This document shows, one piece after another, positions 14,308 through 23,205 of a stretch of DNA of 59,766 bases. The stretch covers positions 1-59,766 of the forward strand of contig JAFVUB010000005.1 in the NCBI GenBank assembly GCA_017502915.1, given 5' to 3'. This DNA comes from Clostridia bacterium. Its GTDB lineage: Bacteria > Bacillota > Clostridia > Oscillospirales > CAG-272. How positions within the stretch are numbered: the stretch's first letter is position 1; each line of letters starts with the position of its first letter. A program made the translations under genes and the position numbers. The notes below the pieces were generated by a model. That model ran no database searches. It saw only the letters and a program-made list of their open reading frames with translations, and had not been told where the DNA came from.

Positions 14308-16488
14308 TTATTTTAATTTATTAAGAGGCTTGCCGTCCTTGCCCTTCATTGAAAGACCGATGCGCTTCTTCTTAACGTCGACCGAGATTACTCTGACCTG
14401 AATTATATCACCGACCGAAACGACCTGTGACGGATGCTTGACGAATTTATCAGACATCTCCGAAACGTGAACGAGACCGTCCTGATGTACGGCGATATCG
14501 ACGAAGGCGCCGAAGTCTATGACGTTACGAACCGTTCCGGTCAAGACCATATCGACCTCGAGATCGGAAAGATCCATTATGTCGTCGCGTAGAATGGGGG
14601 CGGCAAAGCTATCTCGAACATCGCGTCCCGGCTTTTCGAGCTCGCCGATTATATCAAGCAGAGTGGGCTCTCCGAGACCAAGCAATTCGGCAACGGCTTT
14701 CGTTCCCTTGTGGATGACCTTTGAGCGAAGCTCACCGAGCTTTCCGTCACGGACGTCCTCTTCGGTGTAACCGAACTCCGAGAGCAGAGCGCGGGCGGCG
14801 CCATACGACTCGGGGTGAACGCCGGTGTTGTCGAGTATTTCCTTGGAATCGGGAAGCCTCAAAAATCCGGCACACTGCTCGTACGCCTTAGCTCCGATCT
14901 TCGGAACCTTGAGCAGCTGGGAGCGTTTTGCGAACTCTCCGTTCTCCTCGCGGTATTTGACGATATTTTTAGCCGTCGTGGCGTTTATTCCCGAAATATA
15001 GGAGAGCAGTGCGTGAGAGGCGGTATTAAGATCGACTCCGACCGAGTTTACACAGTCCTCAACCACACCGGTCAACGCGCTGTCAAGCCGGGCAGGCTTC
15101 ATATCGTGCTGATACTGACCGACTCCGATCGACTTGGGGTCGATCTTGACCAGCTCTGCCAAGGGGTCCTGAAGGCGTCGTGCGATCGAGACGGCAGACC
15201 TCTGCGTTACGTCGAAGTCCGGGAACTCCTCGGCTCCCAGCTTCGATGCCGAATATACCGACGCGCCTGCTTCGCTGACCATAATATATTTGACGTCCTC
15301 GGGGATCGACTTGAGAAGGTTTGCAATAAATATCTCGCTTTCCTTCGACGCCGTTCCGTTTCCGATGGCAATTACGTTCACGCCGTACTTGCGGATCAGA
15401 GATTTGACAACGCGTCCGCTCTCTTCAATACGCTCCTGCGGCTTGGTGGGATAGATGACGGCGGTGTCCAGCACCTTTCCCGTACGATCTACAACTGCGA
15501 GCTTGCAGCCGGTACGGTAGCCGGGGTCGTAGCCGAGGACCGTTTTGCCCTTGATCGGCGGTTGCATCAGCAGATGAGAAAGATTATCCGAGAAGAGCTT
15601 GATAGCGCCCTCGCCGGCGCGGTCGAAGATGTCGTTGCGGATCTCTCGCTCAACAGACGGCTGGATAAGGCGCTCGTAGCCGTCTATAACGGCGGCGCTG
15701 ACGTGGTTTTGCGCGGGGCTCTTGTTAACCGAAACGACGTGCGCGAAGAGATAGTTCAGTGCAAATTCCTCGGGAAGCTCGACCGAGACCTTCAAAAACT
15801 CCTCCTTTTCACCGCGGTTGATGGCAAGGATACGGTGGTCGGGTATCTTTTTGACCGGCTCGCTGTAGTCGTAGTACATCTGATATACCGAGTCCTCGTC
15901 CTTTGCCGCCTTGGTGACTATGATACCGTTCGAATAGGTTATGGCGCGGAGCTGCTTGCGGAATTCGGCGTTATCCGAGATGTCCTCGGCGATTATGTCG
16001 CGAGCGCCGGCGAACGCCTCCTCGATAGTAGCGACGCCCTTGTCGGCATCTATGAAGCCTGCGGCTTGCTCGTCAAGGGAGGGAGTGTAGGACGGCTTCT
16101 GCTCGAGAAGGAGCTTTGCAAGACCCTCAAGACCCTTTTCACGAGCGACAGAGGCACGTGTCTTGCGCTTGGGGCGGTACGGGCGGTATATGTCGTCGAT
16201 CTCGGTGAGAGTCTGTGCGGCGTCGATAGCGGAAACCAGCTCGTCTGTCAACTTACCCTGCGCTTCGATGAGAGACTTGACCTCCTCGCGTCTCTTTTCA
16301 ATGCTGCGAAGATAGTTCAGACGGTCATCAAGGGTACGAAGCTGAGTGTCGTCGAGCGACCCCGTGACCTCCTTACGGTATCGAGCAATGAAGGGAATAG
16401 TGTTACCCTCGTCGATGAGTGCGACCGTTTTCTCAACTCGCGCAAGCGATATGTTCAGTTCTTTTGCAAGGATCTCGTTGATTGTCAT
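14308..16488 (-). CDS. tex: Tex family RNA-binding protein
   Basis: 726 residues, usual size. Tex is a cytoplasmic nucleic-acid-binding factor linked to transcription and RNA handling. The N-terminal helical region, the YqgF-like RNase-H-fold domain (VLGYDPGYRTGCKLAVVD), the helix-hairpin-helix pair (SISGINATTAKNIVKYREENG and VPKIGAKAYEQCAGF) and the C-terminal S1 domain (from about 640: GTVRNVIDFGAFVDIAVHQDG) are visible in order. ATG at 16488 is preferred over an in-frame TTG at 16500 because GGAG sits just before it. It follows the pseudouridine synthase by 15 bases and is probably co-transcribed. Confidence 0.95.
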   Translation of the reverse strand: MTINEILAKELNISLARVEKTVALIDEGNTIPFIARYRKEVTGSLDDTQLRTLDDRLNYLRSIEKRREEVKSLIEAQGKLTDELVSAIDAAQTLTEIDDIYRPYRPKRKTRASVAREKGLEGLAKLLLEQKPSYTPSLDEQAAGFIDADKGVATIEEAFAGARDIIAEDISDNAEFRKQLRAITYSNGIIVTKAAKDEDSVYQMYYDYSEPVKKIPDHRILAINRGEKEEFLKVSVELPEEFALNYLFAHVVSVNKSPAQNHVSAAVIDGYERLIQPSVEREIRNDIFDRAGEGAIKLFSDNLSHLLMQPPIKGKTVLGYDPGYRTGCKLAVVDRTGKVLDTAVIYPTKPQERIEESGRVVKSLIRKYGVNVIAIGNGTASKESEIFIANLLKSIPEDVKYIMVSEAGASVYSASKLGAEEFPDFDVTQRSAVSIARRLQDPLAELVKIDPKSIGVGQYQHDMKPARLDSALTGVVEDCVNSVGVDLNTASHALLSYISGINATTAKNIVKYREENGEFAKRSQLLKVPKIGAKAYEQCAGFLRLPDSKEILDNTGVHPESYGAARALLSEFGYTEEDVRDGKLGELRSKVIHKGTKAVAELLGLGEPTLLDIIGELEKPGRDVRDSFAAPILRDDIMDLSDLEVDMVLTGTVRNVIDFGAFVDIAVHQDGLVHVSEMSDKFVKHPSQVVSVGDIIQVRVISVDVKKKRIGLSMKGKDGKPLNKLK

Positions 16489-16503
16489 TTTTATCTCCAA
16501 AAT

Positions 16504-17220
16504 TTATTTGTTTCTGTTGTGCTTTTCAAGCTCGGCTATTTCTTCGGGGGTCAGAAAACGCCACTCGCCTCTCGCAAGTGAGGCGTCCAGAGCTAAGGGC
16601 CCAAAGGTCAGTCTCTCAAGAGAGGTGATCTTGTTTCCCACCGCTTCAAACATACGCTTGATCTGATGATATCTTCCCTCCGAAAGGGTTATAACGCCTC
16701 CCAAGCCATCCTCGTTAACGGTCAGCTCGGCGGGCTTTGTCGGCTTCTCCTCTCCGATGTCGACTCCCGCCTTCAATGTCTCAACGTCGTTGCTCGACAG
16801 GGCATCGCGGCAGGCAAAGAGATAGCTTTTCGGAACGTGACTGACGGGGGAGAGCAGAAAGTGAGCAAGCTCACCGTTGTCTGTCAAGAGCATAAGACCG
16901 ACGGTGTCACGGTCGAGCCGTCCCGCCGGGAAAAGTCCAAGCTTTCGAAGCTCCTCGGGAAGCAGCTCAAGCACGGTCGGCAGATTTTTATCGTCGGTAG
17001 CGCTGACATAACCCGACGGTTTATTGAGCATTATATAGGTATGACGTCGGTATACGATAAGCTCGCCGTCAAGCGTTACTCGGTCGACCTCGGGGTCGAT
17101 GTGCATATCGGCGCGACGAACCGAAACGCCGTTGACGGTCAAGCGTCCGCTTCGGGCGGCACGACCCGATTCACTGCGAGTCAGCTTTCCTGTTGAGACG
17201 AGAAATTTATCGAGCCTCAT
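16504..17220 (-). CDS. RsuA/RluB family pseudouridine synthase
   Basis: 238 residues. An N-terminal S4 RNA-binding domain (MRLDKFLVSTGKLTRSE through about 60) precedes the catalytic domain with the conserved GRLDRDTVGLMLLTDNG segment, whose Asp is the nucleophile, and the RYHQIKRMFEAVGN motif. It isomerises uridine in rRNA, or possibly 23S, and the exact site cannot be told. ATG at 17220 is chosen for GGAGG seven bases upstream; longer in-frame starts lie inside the promoter. Tex follows after 15 bases. Confidence 0.93.
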   Translation of the reverse strand: MRLDKFLVSTGKLTRSESGRAARSGRLTVNGVSVRRADMHIDPEVDRVTLDGELIVYRRHTYIMLNKPSGYVSATDDKNLPTVLELLPEELRKLGLFPAGRLDRDTVGLMLLTDNGELAHFLLSPVSHVPKSYLFACRDALSSNDVETLKAGVDIGEEKPTKPAELTVNEDGLGGVITLSEGRYHQIKRMFEAVGNKITSLERLTFGPLALDASLARGEWRFLTPEEIAELEKHNRNK

Positions 17221-17252
17221 GCGCACCTCCGAGTTGAAAATAATACCTATAT

Positions 17253-17281
17253 ATTTTACCATATTTTTTGGCTTTTGTAAA
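17253..17281 (-). promoter_or_regulatory. Promoter of the rsuA-tex operon
   Basis: Minus strand TTTACA (17281-17276), 17 bp, TAAAAT (17258-17253). Confidence 0.82.
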
Positions 17282-17338
17282 GTGACGGCGAAGATTTTTC
17301 GCGCCGCCTAAAAAGAGGCGATAAATTAACGTAATTGC

Positions 17339-17367
17339 TTGACAATCATCGCCGGAAATGTTATTAT
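17339..17367 (+). promoter_or_regulatory. Promoter of the YjdF-like gene
   Basis: TTGACA (17339-17344), 17 bp, TATTAT (17362-17367), divergent from the rsuA promoter. Confidence 0.8.
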
Positions 17368-17430
17368 AATTATAACTATGACTTTACGGTGAAGGACGGT
17401 TTCAGAAGAAGTTTTTTGGAGGAAAGGCAG

Positions 17431-17511
17431 ATGCCGCCGGAACGTGCCGCTATCTTTGCCGTAAAGAGTCGTGTTTGGAAACAAAAAAGAGAAGAGCATT
17501 CTTTGGCGTAA
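17431..17511 (+). CDS. Possible 26-residue leader peptide overlapping the YjdF-like gene
   Basis: ATG at 17431 has a strong ribosome binding site (TGGAGGAAAGG) and reads 26 codons to TAA 17509-17511. It overlaps the next gene, whose GTG start at 17471 has only a weak site (AAAGAG), in a different frame. Either this is a translated leader that couples to the downstream gene, or the protein is joined by a frameshift or a sequence error removes an in-frame start. Confidence 0.4.
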   Translation: MPPERAAIFAVKSRVWKQKREEHSLA

Positions 17512-18289
17512 GACCAAGGAACGGATAAGAGAAAAACGAACGGTCTTCGTCGTGTATACGATACTTGTGATCATAGTTGTCGGTATTTTGGTCCGTTCGG
17601 TCTTTATCGGAAGCTATCAGAACGCCGCGCTCTGCGCGCTTTCGCTGCTTTTGTTTATGCTTCCCGGATTTGCTCAGCAGAAGTTTGGATTTGAGCTTCC
17701 GTCAACGCTTGAGATAATAGTTCTTTGCTTTATCTTTGCCGCCGAAATTCTTGGCGAGATACGTTGCTACTACGTTATGTATCCTGGCTGGGATACTATG
17801 CTTCATACGCTGAACGGCTTTCTTTGTGCCGCTATCGGCTTTGCACTGCTTGATATGTTCAACCGCTCGGAGCAGTTGACCTTTAAGCTCTCTCCGTTCT
17901 ATATGGCGCTGGTGGCGTTCTGCTTTTCGATGACGGTGGGGGTCGTTTGGGAGTTCTTTGAGTTCGGAATGGATACCTTTTTCGGGCTGGATATGCAAAA
18001 GGATAAGATAGTCGGCTCGTTTGCCTCGGTGCTTCTTGACCCCGAGATGGCAAATAACGCGCAGTCCGTTAAGGATATAACTCAAACGGTCATACACACG
18101 GCGTCCGGCGAGATCATAACCGTAAACGGAGGCTATCTCGACATCGGCATATACGATACGATGAAGGACCTGTGGGTCAACTTTGTCGGAGCCGTGGTGT
18201 TCAGCATCATCGGATTTTTCTACGTCAGAAGCCGCGGTCGCGGCAGATTTGCGAGACAGTTTATTCCAAAGGTCAAAACAGAGGACTAA
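17471..18289 (+). CDS. YjdF-like (DUF2238-type) membrane protein
   Basis: 272 residues. Several hydrophobic segments (about 25-47, 54-73, 80-100, 110-130, 142-162 and 235-255) and the family-like motifs WDTMLHTLNGFL at about 108-119 and VVWEFFEFGMD at about 155-165 fit the YjdF/DUF2238 group of integral membrane proteins of unknown function. A conserved His and acidic residues within helices hint at a metal or proton site (inference). The GTG at 17471 is the only start in this frame before the first helix; the strongest ribosome binding site belongs to the overlapping 26-codon frame. The metallophosphoesterase gene follows 4 bases after the stop. Confidence 0.78.
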   Translation: MFGNKKEKSILWRKTKERIREKRTVFVVYTILVIIVVGILVRSVFIGSYQNAALCALSLLLFMLPGFAQQKFGFELPSTLEIIVLCFIFAAEILGEIRCYYVMYPGWDTMLHTLNGFLCAAIGFALLDMFNRSEQLTFKLSPFYMALVAFCFSMTVGVVWEFFEFGMDTFFGLDMQKDKIVGSFASVLLDPEMANNAQSVKDITQTVIHTASGEIITVNGGYLDIGIYDTMKDLWVNFVGAVVFSIIGFFYVRSRGRGRFARQFIPKVKTED

Positions 18290-18293
18290 CGTA

Positions 18294-19070
18294 ATGATTA
18301 AAACGACGGTATATCGGCTCAGAAGCCCAAAAATAAAGCGAAGGCTTCGCATCGCACTGGTCTCGGATCTGCACGACGCCCCGTCGCGCGAGGTCGTAAA
18401 GAAACTCATAAAAGCTGAGCCGGACATCGTGGCGGTGGTCGGAGACCTTACCTCGCGACTTGATTGCATAGAGGGAGACGTTCCGCCGAACGATACGGGT
18501 AAGGCGGCTCGCCATTCGGGGGCGTTTGAGCTTTTGAGGGCTGCAGCATCGCTTGCGCCGACCTACTATTCGCTTGGAAATCACGAGCTTTGCGGTCATT
18601 ATTACCGCCAAAACGTCGGCAGGGTGTGCCGCGCCGAGAACTTGGAGCTGATAAAGCAAAGCGGAGCTGTACTGCTCGACGATCGCTTTGTTGACACCGA
18701 AAGCGGTATTCGAGTAGGAGGACTCACGTCGGGACATACGAACGCAGATCTGGTTCCCAAAACCGATTGGCTTGATGAGTTTTGCAACACTGATGGCTTT
18801 AAGCTCCTGCTTTGTCATCACCCCGAATATTATCCCAAGTATCTGAGAGGGCTTGACGTTGATCTGATCCTTTCGGGGCATGCCCACGGCGGGCAGATAC
18901 GCCTTTTCGGACGCGGACTTTACGCGCCGGGGCAGGGTGTTTTGCCGAAATATACGTCGGGAATATTTGACGGAAAAATGATCGTGGGGCGTGGACTTGC
19001 GAACACCGGCGGAATAATACCGAGGCTCTTTAACCGCCGCGAGCTGGTTTTGATAGACGTGGATCAATAA
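18294..19070 (+). CDS. Calcineurin-like metallophosphoesterase, YaeI/YkuE type
   Basis: 258 residues. The two-metal motifs are present in order: SDLHDAPS (Asp and His), VGDLTS, LGNHELCGHYY, LLCHHPEYY and SGHAHGGQIRLFG. The C-terminal NTGGIIPRLFNRRELVLID is typical of the YkuE/YaeI group, which acts on lipid-like or nucleotide phosphoesters at the membrane. The N-terminus has no clear transmembrane segment. ATG at 18294 is chosen because it lies four bases past the upstream stop; a longer frame would overlap the preceding gene. Substrate is not determinable. Confidence 0.9.
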   Translation: MIKTTVYRLRSPKIKRRLRIALVSDLHDAPSREVVKKLIKAEPDIVAVVGDLTSRLDCIEGDVPPNDTGKAARHSGAFELLRAAASLAPTYYSLGNHELCGHYYRQNVGRVCRAENLELIKQSGAVLLDDRFVDTESGIRVGGLTSGHTNADLVPKTDWLDEFCNTDGFKLLLCHHPEYYPKYLRGLDVDLILSGHAHGGQIRLFGRGLYAPGQGVLPKYTSGIFDGKMIVGRGLANTGGIIPRLFNRRELVLIDVDQ

Positions 19071-19150
19071 GTCGGATCGACTTTTGAACATATAAATTCG
19101 TGACCCGTTGGACTAAAACGAGTTACCTGTAATAGAAAGGGATTTTTACA

Positions 19151-20110
19151 ATGTACAGAATTGGTATTGACCTTGGCGGAACTAATATTGCCGCGGGTCT
19201 TGTTGACGAGAGCTTCAATCTTGTTTCAAAGATGAGCGTACCGACCGGCGCCGAGCGCGCTCCCGAGCTCATAATTGACGATATGGCGGCGCTTTGCAGA
19301 AGACTATGCGACGAGAACGGTGTTTCGCTTTCGGATATTATTTCGATAGGAATAGCCTCGCCCGGAATCGCCGAGGGGGAGAGCGGCATGGTTCGCTATG
19401 CGAATAATCTGCCCTTCAAGAACTTTCCGATCTGCGCTATGCTCTCCGAGAGAACGGGCGTTTCCGATATTCGGGTTGCCAACGACGCTAACGCCGCCGC
19501 GTGGGGCGAGGCGGTCGCCGGAGCCGCGAAGGGAAGCTCAAACTCGGTTATGATCACGCTTGGAACGGGAGTTGGCGGCGGTATAATTATCGATAACAAG
19601 ATATACGCCGGCTTTAACAGTGCCGGAGCCGAGCTTGGTCACATAGTGATCGAGTATAACGGACGTCCCTGCTCCTGCGGACGTCACGGCTGCTGGGAGG
19701 CATACAGCTCTGCCACGGCGCTTATAAATATGACTAATGAGAAGCTGGCTGAGTGCGCCGCAAGCGGTCGCAAGACAGTTATGACCGAGCTTGTTGCGAA
19801 GAAGGGCAAGGTTTCGGGAGTTACGGCGTTTGACGCTATGAGACTCGGCGACGAGGCGGGACGCGAGATCGTTGAGTCCTACATAGGCTACCTTGCTTGC
19901 GGACTGACCAACATAATCAACATTTTCCAGCCCGAGATAATCTCGCTCGGCGGGGGCGTTTCGAACGAGGGGCAGTCACTGATCGAGGCAATACTGCCGA
20001 TAATCAAGAAGGAGCAGTACGGCGGAGGAATCGTCAAGGAGACCGAGCTCCGTATCGCAAAGCTTGGAAACGACGCCGGAATCATCGGCGCGGCGGCTCT
20101 TGCAATATAA
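19151..20110 (+). CDS. ROK family glucokinase
   Basis: 319 residues, a cytosolic sugar kinase. The ATP loop IDLGGTN (6-12), the catalytic Asp112 in NDANAAAWGE, the phosphate loop TLGTGVGGG, His164 and the ROK zinc motif CSCGRHGCWE (174-183) are all present. The match to glucokinase of Clostridia is best, but other hexose specificities exist in the family. GAAAGG precedes the ATG by 10 bases. It is monocistronic, 80 bases after the phosphoesterase, with a long terminator. Confidence 0.92.
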   Translation: MYRIGIDLGGTNIAAGLVDESFNLVSKMSVPTGAERAPELIIDDMAALCRRLCDENGVSLSDIISIGIASPGIAEGESGMVRYANNLPFKNFPICAMLSERTGVSDIRVANDANAAAWGEAVAGAAKGSSNSVMITLGTGVGGGIIIDNKIYAGFNSAGAELGHIVIEYNGRPCSCGRHGCWEAYSSATALINMTNEKLAECAASGRKTVMTELVAKKGKVSGVTAFDAMRLGDEAGREIVESYIGYLACGLTNIINIFQPEIISLGGGVSNEGQSLIEAILPIIKKEQYGGGIVKETELRIAKLGNDAGIIGAAALAI

Positions 20111-20114
20111 GCGG

Positions 20115-20163
20115 AATAAAAGAAGAACGGTTCAGGCTTTGCCTGAACCGTTCTTCTTTTATT
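20115..20163. terminator. Bidirectional terminator between glucokinase and dacF-like genes
   Basis: A perfect 23-bp stem (20115-20137 with 20141-20163) and a 3-base loop. A/T flanks make it work both ways; the minus-strand stop codon lies in the right arm. Confidence 0.9.
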
Positions 20164-21313
20164 CAACTAAATTTCGGTATATTGCGGCGGTGTCGGTATA
20201 CGAGTTGTCCGTACCGGCGACCACGCAGACGTAGCGCGCTCCGTCCTCGGTCTCACCGAGAGTGACGAGGCAGTTTTGCGCCATATCCTCAAGTCCGCTC
20301 TTTCCGCCAACTACGGAAATGCTTCCGTAGTCACGGTTATTTTTAGGTGCTGTCGTGTGAACGAGCGAAGCGAGTGTCTGGTAATAATACGCGCCGATAC
20401 AGGTCCATTTTGGCGCCGAGATGATCTCGTAGGCCAAGGGATTATCAAGCGCATAGACAAACATCGCGGCAACGTCGCGCACCGAGGAAAGGTTCTTTCC
20501 TCCGTCGTCCTTACCGACGCAGTTGGTAAACGCCGTGGCGCTCATTCCAAGCGATTCTGCCTTGGCATTCATCTTTTTGACGAATGCCGCCTCGCTTCCC
20601 GCGAAATGCGAGGCAAGACCGTATGCGCAGTCAGCTCCCGATTCGAGTATCAAGCCGTAAAGCGCGTCGATAACGTAAACGTCTTGACTTTTATTTGTGT
20701 TTTTTTCAATAAACGCGCAATTGTATCCCGAGAGCAATGCCTCGTTATATTGAAGCGAGATGACCCTGTAAAGCTCGTCCTCTCCGCCCTCGTTTATGTA
20801 ATCGAGGCAGACGAGAAGCGTCATTACCTTGGTCATCGACGCGATCGGAAGCTCTTTGTCCAGCTCGCGACCTGCAACGACCGAACGACCGTTCAGCCGA
20901 ACCAGCGCCGCCGCCTTGGCGTTCACCTTGTCAAGTCGGTCTGTGGGGTCTTCAAAATATTTCGGTATCTCTTCACCCACGCCGGACGGAAGATAGGCAC
21001 TGCTTGACGTCGCTCCGTCCGACGTTGCGATAGACGGTCTCGGACGGTATTCGGGGATCTTAACGATGTTATCGGGCGGTTGAAGCACCGTCGGTTGATC
21101 GGGCGCGTCGGGAGTTTCCTGCATATTGACCAGCAAAACGGTCACCGTAACTATCAGCGTGAAGAGCAGGATCAGAGCCGAGAAAATGGGCAACACGCGA
21201 AGCATAAGATCGGGGTTTTTCGTCCGTTTCTTCTGCTTGATCGGCGTGGGCTCGGTCGTCTCCTCGAGGATCTCGGGCTCGTAGCTGACTTCGTTGAATG
21301 AATTGTCGTTCAT
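20159..21313 (-). CDS. D-alanyl-D-alanine carboxypeptidase, S11 family (DacF-like)
   Basis: 384 residues. A cytoplasmic acidic N-terminus, one membrane anchor at about residues 40-62 and a Pro-rich linker precede the serine peptidase domain. Motif 1 is SMTK (in PIASMTKVMT), motif 3 is KSG (in VVGGKSGLED, a conservative change from KTG). At motif 2 the alignment reads SGAD where SGN is usual. The enzyme trims the terminal D-Ala of peptidoglycan stem peptides outside the membrane. ATG at 21313 has AAAGGAAAAGG before it. It is the last gene of an operon that also holds an unrelated zinc carboxypeptidase. Confidence 0.9.
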   Translation of the reverse strand: MNDNSFNEVSYEPEILEETTEPTPIKQKKRTKNPDLMLRVLPIFSALILLFTLIVTVTVLLVNMQETPDAPDQPTVLQPPDNIVKIPEYRPRPSIATSDGATSSSAYLPSGVGEEIPKYFEDPTDRLDKVNAKAAALVRLNGRSVVAGRELDKELPIASMTKVMTLLVCLDYINEGGEDELYRVISLQYNEALLSGYNCAFIEKNTNKSQDVYVIDALYGLILESGADCAYGLASHFAGSEAAFVKKMNAKAESLGMSATAFTNCVGKDDGGKNLSSVRDVAAMFVYALDNPLAYEIISAPKWTCIGAYYYQTLASLVHTTAPKNNRDYGSISVVGGKSGLEDMAQNCLVTLGETEDGARYVCVVAGTDNSYTDTAAIYRNLVE

Positions 21314-21329
21314 GCCTTTTCCTTTCAGA

Positions 21330-22619
21330 TCAACCGAGAGATGCGACGTACTGATCGAGCGTTTGACCCGAGCGATACATCTTTTCAGCGTGATATCTGC
21401 CAACGTAGCGATAGTGCCACGATTCGTATTCGTATCCGGTCACGTCCTCTTTGTCGGAGGGATAACGCAGAACGAACCCAAATTTCCAGGCGTTGTTCTT
21501 CAGCCACTCAAAGGTTCTGATATCGGTGAAGCAGCCGGTGTCTGCATAGTTTTCAACTCCACCTCGGCGGGTGTCTATCAAGTCAATGCAAAGACCGGAC
21601 TGATGCTCGCTGTATCCCGGGAAAGCGGTGTCGGTCAGCTGGGCAGCTGCCTGCTCAGGGGTGGTTATTCCGGGGTGATTTTGCTCAAAGAGTATCTTTT
21701 GTCTGGCATACGAGCGATATCCGCTCGTTCCGATGATATAGGTGTTTTCCGTCTGCGCCCAAAGCTCGGTCAGCATAGCGGTAAACGCCTCGGCGGCGTA
21801 TTTGTTCAGCTGGTTTGCGCTTTCGTTGATGCAGTAAGTCGCGTCAAGCGAAACGAGATTTTGAGGTATATAGCTCTCGCCGAGAGGGTTCTGCTTGTTG
21901 ACAAGCAGCAGAAAGCTATCGCGATATTCTCCCTGAGGGTTCATATATTCCTCGTATTTATCAAGATCAGACTTGAATTCTATTATCATATTCAGAGGGT
22001 CGCGGCTCTTTGCAAGTATCTCAATGCTCTCGTCGTTTCGCGCGATCGTCACGGTACTGCGACCGACCGACACGCTGATACCGTTGAATATATAGGACAC
22101 CGTTTCAAGCGGGACCGAGCAAGCTCCGTCCTCAACGACCGCGGCGACAGGCATTGAAACGTTCTGACCGTTTACGGCGGCGATATTACTGCCGTTGACG
22201 AAAACGACTCGACTGCCGCTTTTCGCCGTAAAGGTCACGGCGTCGGTACGGCTTGAGCTTTCGGTGAGATACAGAATATCCTTGAGCGAGCGCACGTCTA
22301 TGCAAAGAACTCCTCCTCGGTTGGCGTCGTTGTACGCCACCTTTTCGCGGCTGTCACCTATTTTGAAGGTATAGGTCGCGGGGTTTTTACCGGCGGCGTC
22401 ACCGAGGAATTTGGCGGTTATAACTGCGGCGATTGACACGAGAACGACGACCGTCAAAACGGTTATTACGGCAAGTACCGTACGACGGCGTTTCTCTTCA
22501 ATACGGCGCTGTTCTGCCGCGCGGCGCTGCATAGCAGCTCTTCTTCGAGCCTCGTATGCCTTTCTTTGCTCCGGCGTCATAGGTGGACGCGACGGACGGT
22601 TGTTGTTATTGTTGTTCAT
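21330..22619 (-). CDS. M15B (VanY-type) D-Ala-D-Ala carboxypeptidase with stalk domain
   Basis: 429 residues. An Arg-rich cytoplasmic N-terminus, one membrane anchor (about 47-70), a copper-amine-oxidase-like beta domain (about 95-200) and a C-terminal zinc peptidase domain. The metal and catalytic residues are seen in SEHQSGLCID and ESWHYRYVG. It should hydrolyse D-Ala-D-Ala ends of peptidoglycan. It lies 16 bases before the S11 enzyme and 10 bases after mnmM on the same strand. Whether it provides vancomycin tolerance cannot be inferred; such enzymes are common in cell-wall turnover. Confidence 0.92.
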   Translation of the reverse strand: MNNNNNNRPSRPPMTPEQRKAYEARRRAAMQRRAAEQRRIEEKRRRTVLAVITVLTVVVLVSIAAVITAKFLGDAAGKNPATYTFKIGDSREKVAYNDANRGGVLCIDVRSLKDILYLTESSSRTDAVTFTAKSGSRVVFVNGSNIAAVNGQNVSMPVAAVVEDGACSVPLETVSYIFNGISVSVGRSTVTIARNDESIEILAKSRDPLNMIIEFKSDLDKYEEYMNPQGEYRDSFLLLVNKQNPLGESYIPQNLVSLDATYCINESANQLNKYAAEAFTAMLTELWAQTENTYIIGTSGYRSYARQKILFEQNHPGITTPEQAAAQLTDTAFPGYSEHQSGLCIDLIDTRRGGVENYADTGCFTDIRTFEWLKNNAWKFGFVLRYPSDKEDVTGYEYESWHYRYVGRYHAEKMYRSGQTLDQYVASLG

Positions 22620-22629
22620 TATCTATCCT

Positions 22630-23181
22630 TTATTTGGTTTCTATAACGTGAAAATAGGGGGAGGTCGGCGAGTTCAGTATCCTTATCTGGGTGGCGCAGA
22701 CGTGCCAGCGGGGAAGGGTTGCAAGATATTCCTCAACCAGCTTTCCCTCGGCGTCTCCCTCGGCGTGACCGGGGTAGATCGCGACCGTCACAACTCCGTT
22801 GGGTGCGAGCATCGAGATGGCGGACTGTATTGCGGGAAGGGTTGTTTCTCGCAGAGTCGTGATGCTTTTGTCTCCGCCGGGGAGCCAACCGAGGTTGAAC
22901 ATACCTGCCTTTATCGGTCGGTCGATATAGTTCTTTGCATTGTGATGCGAGTCGAGAATAAGGGTATAGTTTTCGGGGCAGAGCGCCGCTTTAAGATTTG
23001 CCGCGGTGGACTCAAGCGCCTGCTTTTGTATGTCAAAAGCCCAAACGTGACCCGACTCTCCGACGCGCTTTGATAAAAACTCGGTGTCATGACCGTTACC
23101 CATCGTGAAGTCGGCGCAAGCGTCGCCTGCCTTCAGATGCTTAACGATAAATTCCTTTTGAAGCTCCAAAAGATCCAGCAT
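22630..23181 (-). CDS. mnmM: tRNA mnm5U methyltransferase MnmM (YtqB)
   Basis: 183 residues, a class I methyltransferase of the YtqB family, recently shown in Bacillus to be MnmM, which completes the 5-methylaminomethyl group of wobble uridine. The SAM loop DFTMGNGHDTEFL is at about 24-36, followed by AFDIQKQALEST, then the family segments NLGWLPGGDK and YPGHAEG. GAAAGG lies before the ATG. It is followed after 10 bases by the M15 carboxypeptidase, which suggests an operon of mixed function. Confidence 0.9.
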   Translation of the reverse strand: MLDLLELQKEFIVKHLKAGDACADFTMGNGHDTEFLSKRVGESGHVWAFDIQKQALESTAANLKAALCPENYTLILDSHHNAKNYIDRPIKAGMFNLGWLPGGDKSITTLRETTLPAIQSAISMLAPNGVVTVAIYPGHAEGDAEGKLVEEYLATLPRWHVCATQIRILNSPTSPYFHVIETK

Positions 23182-23205
23182 TTTGAAAACCTTTCGTGTA
23201 TGTTT

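Noticed and set aside
14815..16581. 588-codon frame opposite tex
   Set aside because: Shadow of tex; crosses into the rsuA region without any start signal.
19108..19128. Further copies of the post-gene word (CTAAAACGAGTTACC here and CTAAAACGAGCG at 59523)
   Set aside because: Only 8-9 bases match, the GTCAT part is missing and no terminator follows, so chance similarity is the simpler reading.
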